Shown here in pieces: positions 4,701 through 10,616 of a stretch of 10,616 bases of DNA. The number at the start of each line of letters is the position of its first letter. The first letter of the stretch is position 1. The DNA is from Nitrososphaerota archaeon. Lineage in GTDB: Archaea > Thermoproteota > Bathyarchaeia > Bathyarchaeales > Bathycorpusculaceae. The stretch is from contig JAITBW010000163.1 of the NCBI GenBank assembly GCA_031283385.1, positions 1-10,616 of the forward strand. Direction: 5' to 3'. A program made the position numbers and the translations under genes. The notes under the pieces were generated by a model that saw only the letters and a program-made list of their open reading frames with translations, made no database searches and was not told the DNA's origin.

Positions 4701-6452
4701 CTATCCAACGTTTTCCTTATCTAATTCTCTAACTTTCTTAATAGTATTTATTATTGTTAATATGATTGAAGGCATAGTGAAAACGCTAAAAACTCTTGTA
4801 TATTTTGGACTTACACTTTTTCTGACAGTTTTTAACTGACCACCGCCACGTAAATAGCCCCTAATAAACGCCATAGTAATACCTTCTGCTACCTCATGGT
4901 CTTTAATTGGCTGTAGATAGTGGCCTGCGTAGTATAGAAATACTGCTATATCCCATGTTTTATCTCCGTCTTGTGTTGCCTGTTCAAAGTCTAGTAGATA
5001 CACTTTGCCGTCTTTGCCTACGATGACATTTTCTGGTTTAGTGTCGCCTAGTGTCATTCCATGGGAGTGAACTTTTGCAAATAGTTCTCCTGTCATTTCA
5101 ATATCTGATAGGTCTTTTTCTGATTTTTCTTTTCTCTGTACTGCTAGAGCTAAGCGTTTTATTGAGTAACTCAGGTTTTCTCCTTCTATATACTCCATGA
5201 AGACTAGTCTTTCAGGTGTGCTAACATACAAAATTTTGGGTACATTAAATCCACGTAAACGTAAAAACTCGCTGGTTGCGCATTCTTTGGCTAAACGTGT
5301 TTTACCTGAAATAGCGTATGTTCTAGTACCAAATGTCCACAGTGTTAACGGGAACCATTTAAAATTTGACCATTCTCTAAAGCGCTTAACTAAAAATTTG
5401 TGCTCAATGTTGCTATCTTTTGTTGTGCGTGTCTTTATAAGGTAAACGTCATTTAATATTCCGCCAACAGCTTTAATCGTTATTTTTTCTGGTTTTTCTG
5501 TTCCAAACACTTTTTGGATAAACCCTGAAATATTTACCTTATTAGCAAGTGACACTAGCCCCTCTGCTGTAGGGACAAATACGTATTTCCGTGGTTCGTC
5601 TGTATAATAATTATAGTTAACATCTGCTTGTAGTAGCATTATGTTGATTTTTTGAGTTTTAATAAGTTGCGTATTTTGTATTATAATGTTTAGCATTTGA
5701 GGAAAAATGCCAAAAATGGAAGTGAAAATAGTTCGAGGCACATTTTTTGTTATGTTTGTAATCCAAACTGTTGGCTTTTGACTTCGACGTGCAAACTCTT
5801 TAGACGTAGTAACATAATCATTTTTAAAAGTAATTAAACCCTCAGCATCTAACTGTGTAAGAGCATCTCTGTAACTTTTTAAAGCCTTTTCTTCACCTTT
5901 TAAAATATTACCTTCAAGCCTATCTGACATTTCATAAGCAAGCAACGGGAAAAACCGTAAACGCTTAAGCAGGATATCATAAAGAAAAAACTGCGGCTTA
6001 ATTTGCATATGATAAATAAGCTCAGGATAACTAATAGACAAGTTTTCTATAGATTCAAGAATTAACCTTTTTTTCAAAATCAACTCTTGCACTTGTAAAT
6101 ACTGTTTACCTTGCAAAATAGTATACGGAAAAACAAGCTTACTAGCAATCGCCTCACCAAGAAAACCTCTATCTATATCTCTTTCAAAAATCCACTGATT
6201 AATAGCAAAAATAATTACCGTTCGCCCATTAAGTCTCGCAACATAATTTAACAGCCGAGGTTGAAATTTTTTAACAACAACAATTACTTCAAGAACAGTT
6301 TTCCCTTCATCAACCGGCTGATTTGAATGTGTACCAATTAAACAAATTGCTCTAATATTCGCTGAACCAACAGCATGCCCCGCTAACTCTACGATACGCT
6401 GCTTTAACCTCTCCTTACCTAACATGCTACTACCGCTGTTACTAATGGCCAT
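4701..6452 (-). CDS. Bud32/RIO-like kinase with N-terminal nucleotidyltransferase-like region
   Basis: A 583-residue soluble protein. The C-terminal half is a lipopolysaccharide/Bud32/RIO-type kinase: Gly-rich AVGG (about 328-331), ATP-binding Lys356 in FLVKRF, FMEYIEGENLS, catalytic loop HSHGMTLGDTKPENV with Asp470 and Asn475, and metal-binding Asp488 in LLDFEQ (in place of DFG). All core kinase residues are present. The N-terminal ~120 residues (ICLIGTHS...VLEVIVVV) resemble a nucleotidyltransferase fold without the usual GS...DxD, so probably degenerate. Residues about 165-215 (YRDALTQLDAEGLITFKNDYVTT) look like a winged helix. The ATG at 6452 is preferred; TTG at 6464 would add four residues. 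No Shine-Dalgarno, likely short leader. Substrate unknown. Confidence 0.75.
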   Translation of the reverse strand: MAISNSGSSMLGKERLKQRIVELAGHAVGSANIRAICLIGTHSNQPVDEGKTVLEVIVVVKKFQPRLLNYVARLNGRTVIIFAINQWIFERDIDRGFLGEAIASKLVFPYTILQGKQYLQVQELILKKRLILESIENLSISYPELIYHMQIKPQFFLYDILLKRLRFFPLLAYEMSDRLEGNILKGEEKALKSYRDALTQLDAEGLITFKNDYVTTSKEFARRSQKPTVWITNITKNVPRTIFTSIFGIFPQMLNIIIQNTQLIKTQKINIMLLQADVNYNYYTDEPRKYVFVPTAEGLVSLANKVNISGFIQKVFGTEKPEKITIKAVGGILNDVYLIKTRTTKDSNIEHKFLVKRFREWSNFKWFPLTLWTFGTRTYAISGKTRLAKECATSEFLRLRGFNVPKILYVSTPERLVFMEYIEGENLSYSIKRLALAVQRKEKSEKDLSDIEMTGELFAKVHSHGMTLGDTKPENVIVGKDGKVYLLDFEQATQDGDKTWDIAVFLYYAGHYLQPIKDHEVAEGITMAFIRGYLRGGGQLKTVRKSVSPKYTRVFSVFTMPSIILTIINTIKKVRELDKENVG

Positions 6453-6628
6453 AGTGTCTGACAACTTGAAAACTTTGATATGTTAAAACAGCGTTAATGA
6501 CTAATTAACTTGTCTAATCAACAAAAAATGGAAACTATCCTGCAGACTTATTTGTTCATTATATTATTAGTGTATGTCTATGGATATTTTTATTAGTTAT
6601 ATGCTGTAAATATTTTCTGGTTATCATT

Positions 6629-7018
6629 TTGGTAAATAATGATGAAGAAATATTAGCTGAATTGCGTAAAATTCGCGAATCTGTAGAAAAAGCACCGCCT
6701 CCGCCGCCTGCTCCTAAGCCGACTTTGTGGAGTGAGTTTAAAGAATTTTTGTCTAAATACAAAATTTTTGGTCTCGCCATTGCCTTCATTATAGGTCTCT
6801 ACGTGGGCGGTTTAGTTCAAGCATTAGTTCAAGATTTGCTATTACCCGCTATTGGATTACTTATTCCAGGTATAGGTAACTTAGCTGAGGGTACAGTTGT
6901 TATTAATTCTCAAGTGTTTGCATACGGCGACTTTTTAGTAGCACTACTCACATTTGCACTAGTTGCTCTGTTAGTGTTTATAGCTGTCAAAATCGCAAAA
7001 CGCTGGAACATAGACTAA
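6629..7018 (+). CDS. MscL-family mechanosensitive channel with N-terminal helix
   Basis: A 129-residue membrane protein. The core matches MscL: a first helix rich in Gly (FGLAIAFIIGLYVGGLVQALVQDLLLPAIGLLIPG, residues 47-81, in two pieces here), a short periplasmic loop with VINSQVFAYGDF, and a second helix (about 100-122) ending in KIAKRW. It would open under membrane tension to release solutes. Unlike bacterial MscL, it stops three residues after the second helix, and the acidic amphipathic helix plus Pro-rich linker seen there at the C-terminus occur here at the N-terminus (EEILAELRKIRESVEK at 6-21, then P5 and PAPKP). Initiation is TTG at 6629; no other start is available in frame. A TATA-like ATATTTTTA at 6583-6592 fits a short leader. 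Divergent from the kinase gene. Confidence 0.82.
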   Translation: MVNNDEEILAELRKIRESVEKAPPPPPAPKPTLWSEFKEFLSKYKIFGLAIAFIIGLYVGGLVQALVQDLLLPAIGLLIPGIGNLAEGTVVINSQVFAYGDFLVALLTFALVALLVFIAVKIAKRWNID

Positions 7019-7048
7019 ACAACATTAACAACAACCCCATTAACTACC

Positions 7049-7086
7049 TTTTTTTACAATAAACAACATGTTACCTTCCCTTTTTT
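7049..7086 (+). terminator. Oligo-T terminator after the MscL gene
   Basis: Two similar strings ending in TTTTTTACA lie at 7047-7058 and 7078-7089, with T runs of seven and six bases, 30-70 nt after the stop codon. This is enough for archaeal termination without a hairpin. Confidence 0.5.
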
Positions 7087-7154
7087 ACAAAAATATCCTC
7101 TACTGTATTCAGTGTATTGTGAGGTGTAAAGAATATTTTTTGCGCTCTTGTAGG

Positions 7155-7171
7155 AAGTGAATAGTTCACTT
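7155..7171. repeat. Perfect 7-bp inverted repeat AAGTGAA-TAG-TTCACTT
   Basis: A perfect palindrome with a 3-nt spacer lies between the convergent MscL and flavoprotein genes. It could be a binding site for a dimeric regulator or a small RNA hairpin. The position between two 3' ends does not favour promoter control. Confidence 0.55.
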
Positions 7172-7268
7172 TGTGAGTGTATTCGTTAGACGTTTATGAA
7201 GTCAAAACAGTTATTGACCAAATAGAAAAACATTGGTCGTAATATGCATGTTAATTATGGGTGCATGG

Positions 7269-7275
7269 AAAAAAA
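7269..7275 (-). terminator. Oligo-T run after the flavoprotein gene
   Basis: Seven T on the minus strand, starting five bases after the stop codon at 7280. A natural archaeal termination site for this single-gene unit. Confidence 0.45.
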
Positions 7276-7279
7276 GGAA

Positions 7280-7852
7280 TTATTGTTTGCTGTAGCGTTC
7301 TTTAAATATATCCCGAATTTTTTCTGGTGTATCAAATACGTGCATGCCTTCCATTTGTTCAAGTTTACGTATTTGATCTGCTTCTTCTTTGCGAATTTGG
7401 ATTTTTATTGTTTTACCATTAGGCACAACAGTTTCAACGATACTCTCTCGATAGTCTGTAGGAAAAAGATACACAGTACCAAACGCTTTCAAACTCATTA
7501 TAACCGAGTTAGTGATCAATGTATCTCCGATGCTGTTAACAATTTTAGCAACTGTATTAGACGATGTTGGAGCAACAAAAAAGAAATCATATTTTCCACT
7601 TTGTAACCAAGACGCCAAAAAGGGTGCATTAGGATTCATTTCAACGGTAAACTGAGAAAACTCTGCCTTCAAAACTTCAAACTGTCTGTAAAACCTAAGC
7701 ATGGTCTCTCCGTTTTTAGACACAAAAACATGAATTTCAACTTCACGTTCATACTGCTTTTTAAGTTCAATCATTATTTTGACAATTTCAGCGATTTTAT
7801 CGCCACCGCCAGTTATTCCCCAAGCAACTTTCTTTTTTTGTGCCTTAATCAT
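7280..7852 (-). CDS. HFCD-family flavoprotein, AfpA/DmrB type
   Basis: A 190-residue soluble protein of the flavoprotein (HFCD) fold, which binds FMN. The N-terminal strand and loop KKVAWGITGGGDKIAE (8-23) and the block VAPTSSNTVAKIVNSIGDTLITNSV (about 93-117) match the FMN-binding segments of the family, and the WGITG start points to the archaeal AfpA (archaeoflavoprotein, which takes electrons from ferredoxin) and DmrB (dihydromethanopterin reductase, acceptor type) group. The two cannot be told apart here. ATG at 7852; a TTAAAAAG box at 7884-7891 gives a predicted start near 7862 and a leader of about ten bases. Transcribed alone, downstream of EF-2 on the same strand. The other known HFCD branches, phosphopantothenoylcysteine decarboxylase and UbiX, seem less likely. 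Confidence 0.78.
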   Translation of the reverse strand: MIKAQKKKVAWGITGGGDKIAEIVKIMIELKKQYEREVEIHVFVSKNGETMLRFYRQFEVLKAEFSQFTVEMNPNAPFLASWLQSGKYDFFFVAPTSSNTVAKIVNSIGDTLITNSVIMSLKAFGTVYLFPTDYRESIVETVVPNGKTIKIQIRKEEADQIRKLEQMEGMHVFDTPEKIRDIFKERYSKQ

Positions 7853-7883
7853 TTACTTCACGGCTTCTAAAAAGGGCTAAAGA

Positions 7884-7891
7884 CTTTTTAA
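7884..7891 (-). promoter_or_regulatory. Candidate TATA box of the flavoprotein gene
   Basis: TTAAAAAG on the minus strand, centred 36 nt before the ATG, predicting a transcript start about ten bases ahead of the coding region. Confidence 0.4.
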
Positions 7892-7946
7892 CTGTTTCTT
7901 TAACCTTCAAAAACTTTTTTTAGCATGATTAACCATGAAATTAAAT

Positions 7947-7968
7947 AGAAATAAAAAAAAATAAAAAT
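7947..7968 (-). terminator. Oligo-T terminator of the EF-2 gene
   Basis: On the minus strand two T runs (5 and 8 bases, 7967-7963 and 7960-7953) follow 27-40 nt after the EF-2 stop at 7994. No hairpin is needed in archaea. The strong run suits a highly expressed gene. Confidence 0.55.
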
Positions 7969-7993
7969 TGTGAAAGAAAAGATTTGTTTGAGA

Positions 7994-10207
7994 TTATTCT
8001 TTCTCAAAGTATTCTTCTGCTTTTGGTGGAACGGCTGGTAGACCTTTGCGTTCGCGTATTCCTTTGATTAGTTCATCTTGTAATTGTTCTGGAACTGGCG
8101 CCCATCGGCTGAATTGTGTTGCCCAGAATGCGCGTCCTTCGGTTGAGCTTCTAAGTTCATCGGCTATACCGAAGCTTTCAGATACTGGCATTTCTGCTTT
8201 GACAGTTATCATGTCTTCTTCTGATGGCATATCTATGATTTTGCCGCGACGTTTGTTAACGGTTGCAAGAACGCTGCTGACAAAGTCTGATGGAACTTTG
8301 CATTCGAAGCTTATGAGTGGTTCGAGTAATTTGGGTTTGCTGAGTAGGATAACGCAGTAGATTGGTCTCCAAGTCATTGGTATGGCTTGTGCTGGGCCTC
8401 TGTGGACTGGGTCTTCGTGGAGGGTGATATCTTCTAGGTTAATTTTTAGTCCGTGTGCTGGTTCTCTTGTAAGTGGTGATGTGTGTACTGCTTCGCGGAA
8501 GCCGGTTTTTATGTGGTCAATGATTTCTTCTACGTATTGTCGTCCACGGATGCGGTTGACTAGGATGTTACTTTCTTCAATTGCAACTGCGCCTTTTGCT
8601 TCGTCTGGTGACCAGCCGAGTCCTTTGAGAACTTTGGCTCTTTCGTCTTTGTTTTGTAAGTCAGTAATTTTTTCTGATTTAATTGCTTCTATGATGTCTT
8701 CTGATAGTTTTTCGATTGTTATCCAGAGTTTGTTGTGTTTGTTGGGGCTTTTACCCATAATTGACGGGCCAGTATAGTCGTGGTTTATGGTTTCTCTATA
8801 GATGACAATTGGTTTGCTGAGTTTGACTTTGAGACCTGCTTCTTGCATTCTGTATGCTGTGATTTCAAGGTGAAGCTCGCCCATGCCTGATAGTAGAAAT
8901 TCGCCTGATTCTTTGTTCATGACAAAGCGTATGCATGGGTCTTCTGTTGTGAGTTTGTGCATGACTTTGTCAAAAAGTGGTAAATCTTTAACGTTTTCTG
9001 GTTCAACAGCAACAGTAACGACTGGGTCAGATACATATGTTAAGCCTTCGAAGCTGTGAATTTCACAGTTTGCCTCACCTATGGTTTCACCAATACGCAT
9101 GGCAGGTAAGCCTGAGACTGCTCCAATGTTGCCTGCGGGTACGCGGTCAACAATGACGCGGTCAGTTGCCATACTCATGAAAACTTGTTGTATTGTGCCT
9201 TTTCGTTGTGAGCCAATTAGCTGTACTTCTTTGCCTTTGGTGATGGTGCCGCTGAAAATTCTGCCAATGGCAACAGTGCCGCTGTGTGGATCAACATCAA
9301 TTGTGGAAATGCACATAAGCAGTGGAGCCTTGGGGTCAACTTTTGCCATGCCAACACCAACTGGTGAAGTTGCATCGCCTGGCCAAATTTTTGTTTGACG
9401 ATATGGTTGAGCGATTAGTGGGCTTGGTAAGTGTTTGCAGAACATGTTAAGAATTGGTTCTGGTAGAGGTGCTTTTTTGCTTAATTCAATTATTTTAGCG
9501 TTAACTTCGTCTGGGTCGCCAGTGTATGCGTCTATGATGTCTTGGAAGCTAATTTGTTTTTGACGCATGTAATCAAGGCTTAGTCCCCATTTGTGAAGGG
9601 CTGAACCAAAGGCGACTGTGTCTTCAATTTTGATTTTCCATGCTTCTTTATATTCTGGTGGGGCGTGTCTTTCGATTAGATTGTTGATTTTTGTGAGAAC
9701 TTTTGCGAATTTCTTTTGGATTTCTTGTGGAGATAATTTGATTTCTTTGATCAATCGGTCAACTTTGTTGATAAATAGGAGTGGTTTGACTCTTTCTTTT
9801 AGTGCTTGCATGAGGACGGTTTCTGTTTGGGTCATTGGACCTTCTACGGCGTCAACGACTACGAGTGCTCCGTCGACTGCTCTTAGGCTTCGTGTGACTG
9901 CGCTTGAAAAGTCGATGTGTCCGGGTGTGTCGATGAGGTTGATTAAGTGTTCTGTGTCTTCGTATGTGTGAACTAAGCTAACGTTTGAGGCAAATATGGT
10001 AACGCCTCGTTGTTTTTCAAGGATGTAGCTGTCGAGGAATCGTTTTTGTCCAGCAGCATCTGCGCTTATAATTCCTGCATGTGCCAAAAGGCTGTCTGAT
10101 AGGGTTGTTTTGCCGTGGTCAACATGAGCTATAATGCTGGTGTTGCGGATGATTTTTGGGTTTTCCATTAATTTAACAATTTCTTCGTTTTGTCTAAAAC
10201 GCGCCAT
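7994..10207 (-). CDS. fusA: Translation elongation factor 2 (aEF-2)
   Basis: A 737-residue GTPase that moves tRNA and mRNA through the ribosome. From the MARF start: G1 AHVDHGKTT (27-35), G2 RGVTIFAS (about 67-74), G3 DTPGHIDF, G4 NKVDR and G5 GSAL. Domain II, the EF-G-like domain III (SGMGELHLEI) and domains IV-V follow. His602 in HEDPVHRGPAQ is the residue converted to diphthamide, so the cell should carry the diphthamide pathway. Length is normal for archaeal EF-2. The frame also opens at ATG 10216 (three residues longer), but GGAG is then too close; MARFRQNEEIVKLM resembles other archaeal EF-2 N-termini, with GGAG ten bases ahead and a TATA box predicting a start close to 10209. G2 has V and F where I and N or D are more usual. 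Confidence 0.96.
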   Translation of the reverse strand: MARFRQNEEIVKLMENPKIIRNTSIIAHVDHGKTTLSDSLLAHAGIISADAAGQKRFLDSYILEKQRGVTIFASNVSLVHTYEDTEHLINLIDTPGHIDFSSAVTRSLRAVDGALVVVDAVEGPMTQTETVLMQALKERVKPLLFINKVDRLIKEIKLSPQEIQKKFAKVLTKINNLIERHAPPEYKEAWKIKIEDTVAFGSALHKWGLSLDYMRQKQISFQDIIDAYTGDPDEVNAKIIELSKKAPLPEPILNMFCKHLPSPLIAQPYRQTKIWPGDATSPVGVGMAKVDPKAPLLMCISTIDVDPHSGTVAIGRIFSGTITKGKEVQLIGSQRKGTIQQVFMSMATDRVIVDRVPAGNIGAVSGLPAMRIGETIGEANCEIHSFEGLTYVSDPVVTVAVEPENVKDLPLFDKVMHKLTTEDPCIRFVMNKESGEFLLSGMGELHLEITAYRMQEAGLKVKLSKPIVIYRETINHDYTGPSIMGKSPNKHNKLWITIEKLSEDIIEAIKSEKITDLQNKDERAKVLKGLGWSPDEAKGAVAIEESNILVNRIRGRQYVEEIIDHIKTGFREAVHTSPLTREPAHGLKINLEDITLHEDPVHRGPAQAIPMTWRPIYCVILLSKPKLLEPLISFECKVPSDFVSSVLATVNKRRGKIIDMPSEEDMITVKAEMPVSESFGIADELRSSTEGRAFWATQFSRWAPVPEQLQDELIKGIRERKGLPAVPPKAEEYFEKE

Positions 10208-10229
10208 CTTATTCATTCTCCACTTTAAT

Positions 10230-10240
10230 GTTTATAGTAT
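10230..10240 (-). promoter_or_regulatory. Candidate TATA box of the EF-2 gene
   Basis: ATACTATAAAC on the minus strand is centred about 28 nt before the preferred ATG at 10207, so the transcript may be leaderless or nearly so. Confidence 0.45.
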
Positions 10241-10524
10241 TACTTTTGTTATTTTGATTTGAATGCATTACGTTTTTGAGCATTTTATGCATTGGAAATC
10301 TCTCAAATTGTAGAGTAAACTATATGGACATTAAAAAAGTAACCTATTAACCTTATGGCAATCAAAACGTAAAGCACAGAAAAAAAGCGAGTATATCTAA
10401 AGACAAGTTAATAGACATATGCAACATAATTAAACTTACATTACTTTATGCTCAGAGCTTAAACAGGCCAGGCAGACCTGCTTTAAACTCTAAATAATCG
10501 AGAGTATTGCAAAAAGGATTATAA
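10241..10524. other. Intergenic region between EF-2 and an incoming IS element
   Basis: No convincing gene. It contains an AATGCAT/ATGCATT inverted repeat (10262-10268 with 10287-10293), an A-rich stretch at 10380-10387 and the stem-loop at 10455-10490 near the IS end. Confidence 0.45.
10455..10490. repeat. Imperfect 12-bp stem-loop next to the IS end
   Basis: GAGCTTAAACAGG (10455-10467) pairs with CCTGCTTTAAACTC (10477-10490), leaving one C-A mismatch and one bulged C around a 9-nt loop. It stands 34 nt before the presumed IS end. It may be a structured RNA, part of a regulatory region, or an insertion target; the sequence alone does not decide. Confidence 0.5.
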
Positions 10525-10616
10525 GGTGGTTTAGCCCTTTGTGTATCGACGGTTATGAGATGTTCAAAGTGTGGAAGCGAACATTGCGTAAAAGCGGGAT
10601 TTAATCACAACAGACA
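10525..10616 (+). mobile_element. Left end of an IS1-like insertion sequence, cut by window edge
   Basis: GGTGGTTTAGCC at 10525-10536 starts the element, resembling the GGTGATG.TGCC terminal repeat of IS1, 30 nt before the transposase start. The right end and any target duplication lie outside the window. Confidence 0.55.
10555..10616 (+). CDS. IS1-like transposase, N-terminal fragment
   Basis: The frame from ATG 10555 reads MRCSKCGSEHCVKAGFNHNR up to the edge. The CxxCGSEHxVKxG pattern is the first half of the zinc ribbon that opens IS1-family transposases (InsA-type) and some other IS families; the second CxxC pair would lie just past the edge. The same pattern, decayed, occurs in the remnant at 1397, so the two elements are probably related. 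The frame is open with no stop. A stand-alone zinc-ribbon protein cannot be fully excluded. Only 20 residues are visible. Confidence 0.65.
   Translation, partial: MRCSKCGSEHCVKAGFNHNR

Noticed and set aside
7244..7606. 120-codon plus-strand frame opposite the flavoprotein gene
   Set aside because: It has odd Phe/Cys-rich composition, is antisense to a clear flavoprotein domain, and has no promoter of its own.
8046..9971. Plus-strand open frames of 104-131 codons opposite EF-2
   Set aside because: They are antisense shadows of a highly conserved gene with biased codon use.
1..10616. CRISPR array, toxin-antitoxin or defence island, rRNA, prophage genes
   Set aside because: I looked for regularly spaced direct repeats, small overlapping gene pairs and phage or defence domains and saw none. 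The repeats present occur only in pairs.

Overview
The window looks like an AT-rich archaeal chromosome segment, most likely from the Bathyarchaeia/Thaumarchaeota side of the tree. The support is an archaeal-type elongation factor 2 with the diphthamide-loop histidine, a tRNA-Tyr with C1-G72 interrupted by two bulge-helix-bulge introns, TATA-like boxes close to start codons, oligo-T runs after genes, and a flavoprotein of the AfpA/DmrB type. The lineage is an inference; the domain Archaea is secure.

Layout. Positions 1-32 may hold the first codons of a minus-strand gene. 398-1006 (+) encodes a small surface protein anchored at both ends. From 944 to about 1400-1438 (-) lies a decayed IS1-family transposase that overlaps the 3' end of that gene, so its last 20 residues appear to be read from IS sequence. 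1681-1834 (+) is tRNA-Tyr(GUA) with introns at 30/31 and 37/38. 2026-3785 (-) is a two-gene ABC-2 exporter operon (ATPase then permease, ATGA overlap). 4121-6452 (-) is a second two-gene operon: a large protein with a predicted degenerate nucleotidyltransferase-like domain, a possible winged helix and a Bud32/RIO-like kinase domain, then a YkgJ-type cysteine-cluster protein. 6629-7018 (+) is an MscL-family channel whose Pro-rich linker and amphipathic helix sit at the N-terminus rather than the C-terminus. 7280-7852 (-) is an FMN-binding flavoprotein. 7994-10207 (-) is EF-2. At 10525-10616 (+) the window ends inside a second IS1-like element that starts with a zinc ribbon.

Functionally it mixes core translation (EF-2, tRNA-Tyr), envelope functions (ABC exporter, mechanosensitive channel, surface protein), redox (flavoprotein) and a putative signalling pair (kinase plus Cys-cluster protein). 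No single new system covers the window. The points most worth following are the doubly interrupted tRNA, the rearranged MscL, the kinase fusion, and the host gene tail apparently supplied by an IS end.
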